From contig JAKAZX010000188.1 of the NCBI GenBank assembly GCA_021826485.1, positions 1 to 7,656 on the forward strand: a DNA stretch of 7,656 nt, written 5' to 3'. Source of the DNA: Pseudomonadota bacterium (GTDB lineage Bacteria > Pseudomonadota > Alphaproteobacteria > Acetobacterales > Acetobacteraceae). How positions within the stretch are numbered: the first letter of the stretch is position 1; each line of letters begins with the position of its first letter. Positions 6,565-7,656 of this stretch are shown here, piece after piece. The notes beneath the pieces were generated by a model. It was given only the letters and a program-made list of their open reading frames with translations. It was not told where the DNA came from and searched no databases. The position numbers and the translations under genes were made by a program.

Positions 6565-7656
6565 GCCAGATGCCGCGCCAGCTCCGTGAGCGGCACCTCG
6601 CTCTGCACGCCGGAGGCGAGGTCCTTCACCTGCGCCACGCCGCGCGCCAGTTCGGCCTCTCCCACGATCACCGCGGCCCGCGCGCTGCGCCGGTTGGCCT
6701 GCTCCATGCGCCGTTTGAGGTTGCCGCGATACGCCGTTTCGGCACGGATGCCGTGGCCGCGCAGGTCCTGCAATATCGCAAGTGCCGCAGCCTCGGCCGC
6801 GTCGCCGGCCGGGATCACCGCGACCGGAGCCACCGCCGGCGGCGCATCCGGCAGCAGCAGCGCCAGCCGCTCCACCCCCGCCGCCCAGCCGATCGCGGGC
6901 GTCGGCGGGCCGCCCATCTCCTCCACCAGCCCGTCATAGCGGCCGCCGGCCAGCACCGTGCCCTGCGCGCCCAGCGCCGTGGTCACGAACTCGAACGCGG
7001 TGTGGCTGTAGTAGTCGAGGCCGCGCACGATGCGCGGGTTCTCGCGGAACGGTACGCCGAAGCGGGAAAGACTGTGTTTGACCGCCGCGTAGAAGTCTCG
7101 CGCCGCCGTCGTCAGATGCGCGTGGATTTCCGGCGCCGCGGCGATGAACGGCGCGTCGCGCGCATCCTTGCTATCCAGGATGCGCAGCGGGTTCCGCTCC
7201 AGCCGGATGCGGCTGTCCTCGCTCAGTGCGTCGCGATGCGCGGCGAAATGCGCGACCAGCGCGGCGCGGTAAGCGTCGCGGCTTTCGCGGTCGCCCAGCG
7301 TGTTCAGTTCCAGCATGGTGTCCGCGGCGACGCCGAGCGCGTTCAGCACGTCCCAGCCGAGCGCGATCACCTCGGCATCCGCCAGCGGCTCGGCGCTGCC
7401 GATCAGCTCCGCGTCGATCTGGTGGAACTGGCGATAGCGGCCCTTCTGCGGTCGTTCGTAGCGGAACATCGGCCCGGCATAGAACACTTTCTGCGGCAGC
7501 GTCTGGGTCAGCCCGTTGCTGACCAGCGCACGGCAGATGCCGGCCGTCGCCTCCGGCCGCAGCGTGACGGAATCGCCGCCGCGGTCGGTGAAGGTGTACA
7601 TCTCCTTCGTGACGACGTCGGACGTGTCGCCCAGCGACCGCGCGAACACCGCGGTA
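6561..7656 (-). CDS. hisS: Histidyl-tRNA synthetase, N-terminus cut by window edge
   Basis: This class II aminoacyl-tRNA synthetase charges tRNA-His with histidine using ATP. About 364 residues are visible. Bacterial enzymes are usually around 420, so some 50-60 N-terminal residues lie beyond the right edge. The GTG at 7649 is not the start, because codons before it are in frame and conserved sequence (FARSLGD..DVVTKEMYTF) runs straight through. Seen, numbering from the first full codon at 7655: TLRPEATA at 31-38, motif 2 FRYERPQKGR at 64-73 (nt 7437-7466), the histidine-specific RGLDYY at 211-216 (nt 7008-7025), AGGRYDGL at 236-243, and motif 3 AIGWAAGVERL at 254-264. A C-terminal anticodon-binding domain runs from about 275 and includes YRGNLKRRMEQAN. 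It is not the shorter HisZ paralogue, because the anticodon-binding domain and histidine motifs are present. It is the first gene visible of the hisS-prfA-dehydrogenase set; its promoter is outside the window. Confidence 0.96.
   Translation of the reverse strand, partial: TAVFARSLGDTSDVVTKEMYTFTDRGGDSVTLRPEATAGICRALVSNGLTQTLPQKVFYAGPMFRYERPQKGRYRQFHQIDAELIGSAEPLADAEVIALGWDVLNALGVAADTMLELNTLGDRESRDAYRAALVAHFAAHRDALSEDSRIRLERNPLRILDSKDARDAPFIAAAPEIHAHLTTAARDFYAAVKHSLSRFGVPFRENPRIVRGLDYYSHTAFEFVTTALGAQGTVLAGGRYDGLVEEMGGPPTPAIGWAAGVERLALLLPDAPPAVAPVAVIPAGDAAEAAALAILQDLRGHGIRAETAYRGNLKRRMEQANRRSARAAVIVGEAELARGVAQVKDLASGVQSEVPLTELARHLA

Noticed and set aside
5398..6939. 513-codon open frame on the plus strand across the dehydrogenase, prfA and hisS
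   Set aside because: It crosses three genes with clear family motifs on the other strand, and its own translation shows no recognisable motif.

Overview
The window is very G+C-rich, protein-dense bacterial chromosome. It carries no RNA gene, mobile element, CRISPR array or long repeat that I can see. Strong GC bias at third codon positions, a fused indolepyruvate-type ferredoxin oxidoreductase of the kind found in aerobic proteobacteria, an isovaleryl-CoA dehydrogenase and a hisS-prfA pair together suggest an alphaproteobacterium. Rhodospirillales/Acetobacteraceae is plausible, but the family-level guess is weak and rests on general resemblance only.

Layout. The plus strand holds the 3' part of an isovaleryl-CoA dehydrogenase gene (start outside the window, stop at 1138). 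A 187-bp intergenic region follows, with a 12-bp hairpin, a possible sigma-70 promoter and a good ribosome binding site. Then comes a 1138-residue fused 2-oxoacid:ferredoxin oxidoreductase (1326-4742). The minus strand, read from the right edge, carries hisS (5' end cut by the window edge), prfA overlapping hisS by ATGA, and a classical short-chain dehydrogenase 19 bp after prfA. This looks like one transcription unit. The two sets converge, with only 6 bp between the stop codons of the oxidoreductase and the short-chain dehydrogenase.

How the genes may work together. Isovaleryl-CoA dehydrogenase oxidises isovaleryl-CoA in leucine breakdown. The fused oxidoreductase converts a 2-oxoacid plus CoA to an acyl-CoA and reduces ferredoxin. 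If its substrate is 4-methyl-2-oxopentanoate, its product is the substrate of the dehydrogenase, so the two neighbours could be consecutive steps. Aryl pyruvates are the main alternative. hisS and prfA are translation genes (histidyl-tRNA synthetase and peptide chain release factor 1). The short-chain dehydrogenase resembles E. coli YgfF in sequence; its substrate cannot be told, and it lies where prmC, the release-factor methyltransferase gene, often follows prfA.

I did not find a convincing undescribed system. The points most worth checking are the ivd/oxidoreductase pairing, the poorly characterised C-terminal region of the oxidoreductase, the two-way hairpin between the plus-strand genes, and the prfA/short-chain-dehydrogenase junction.
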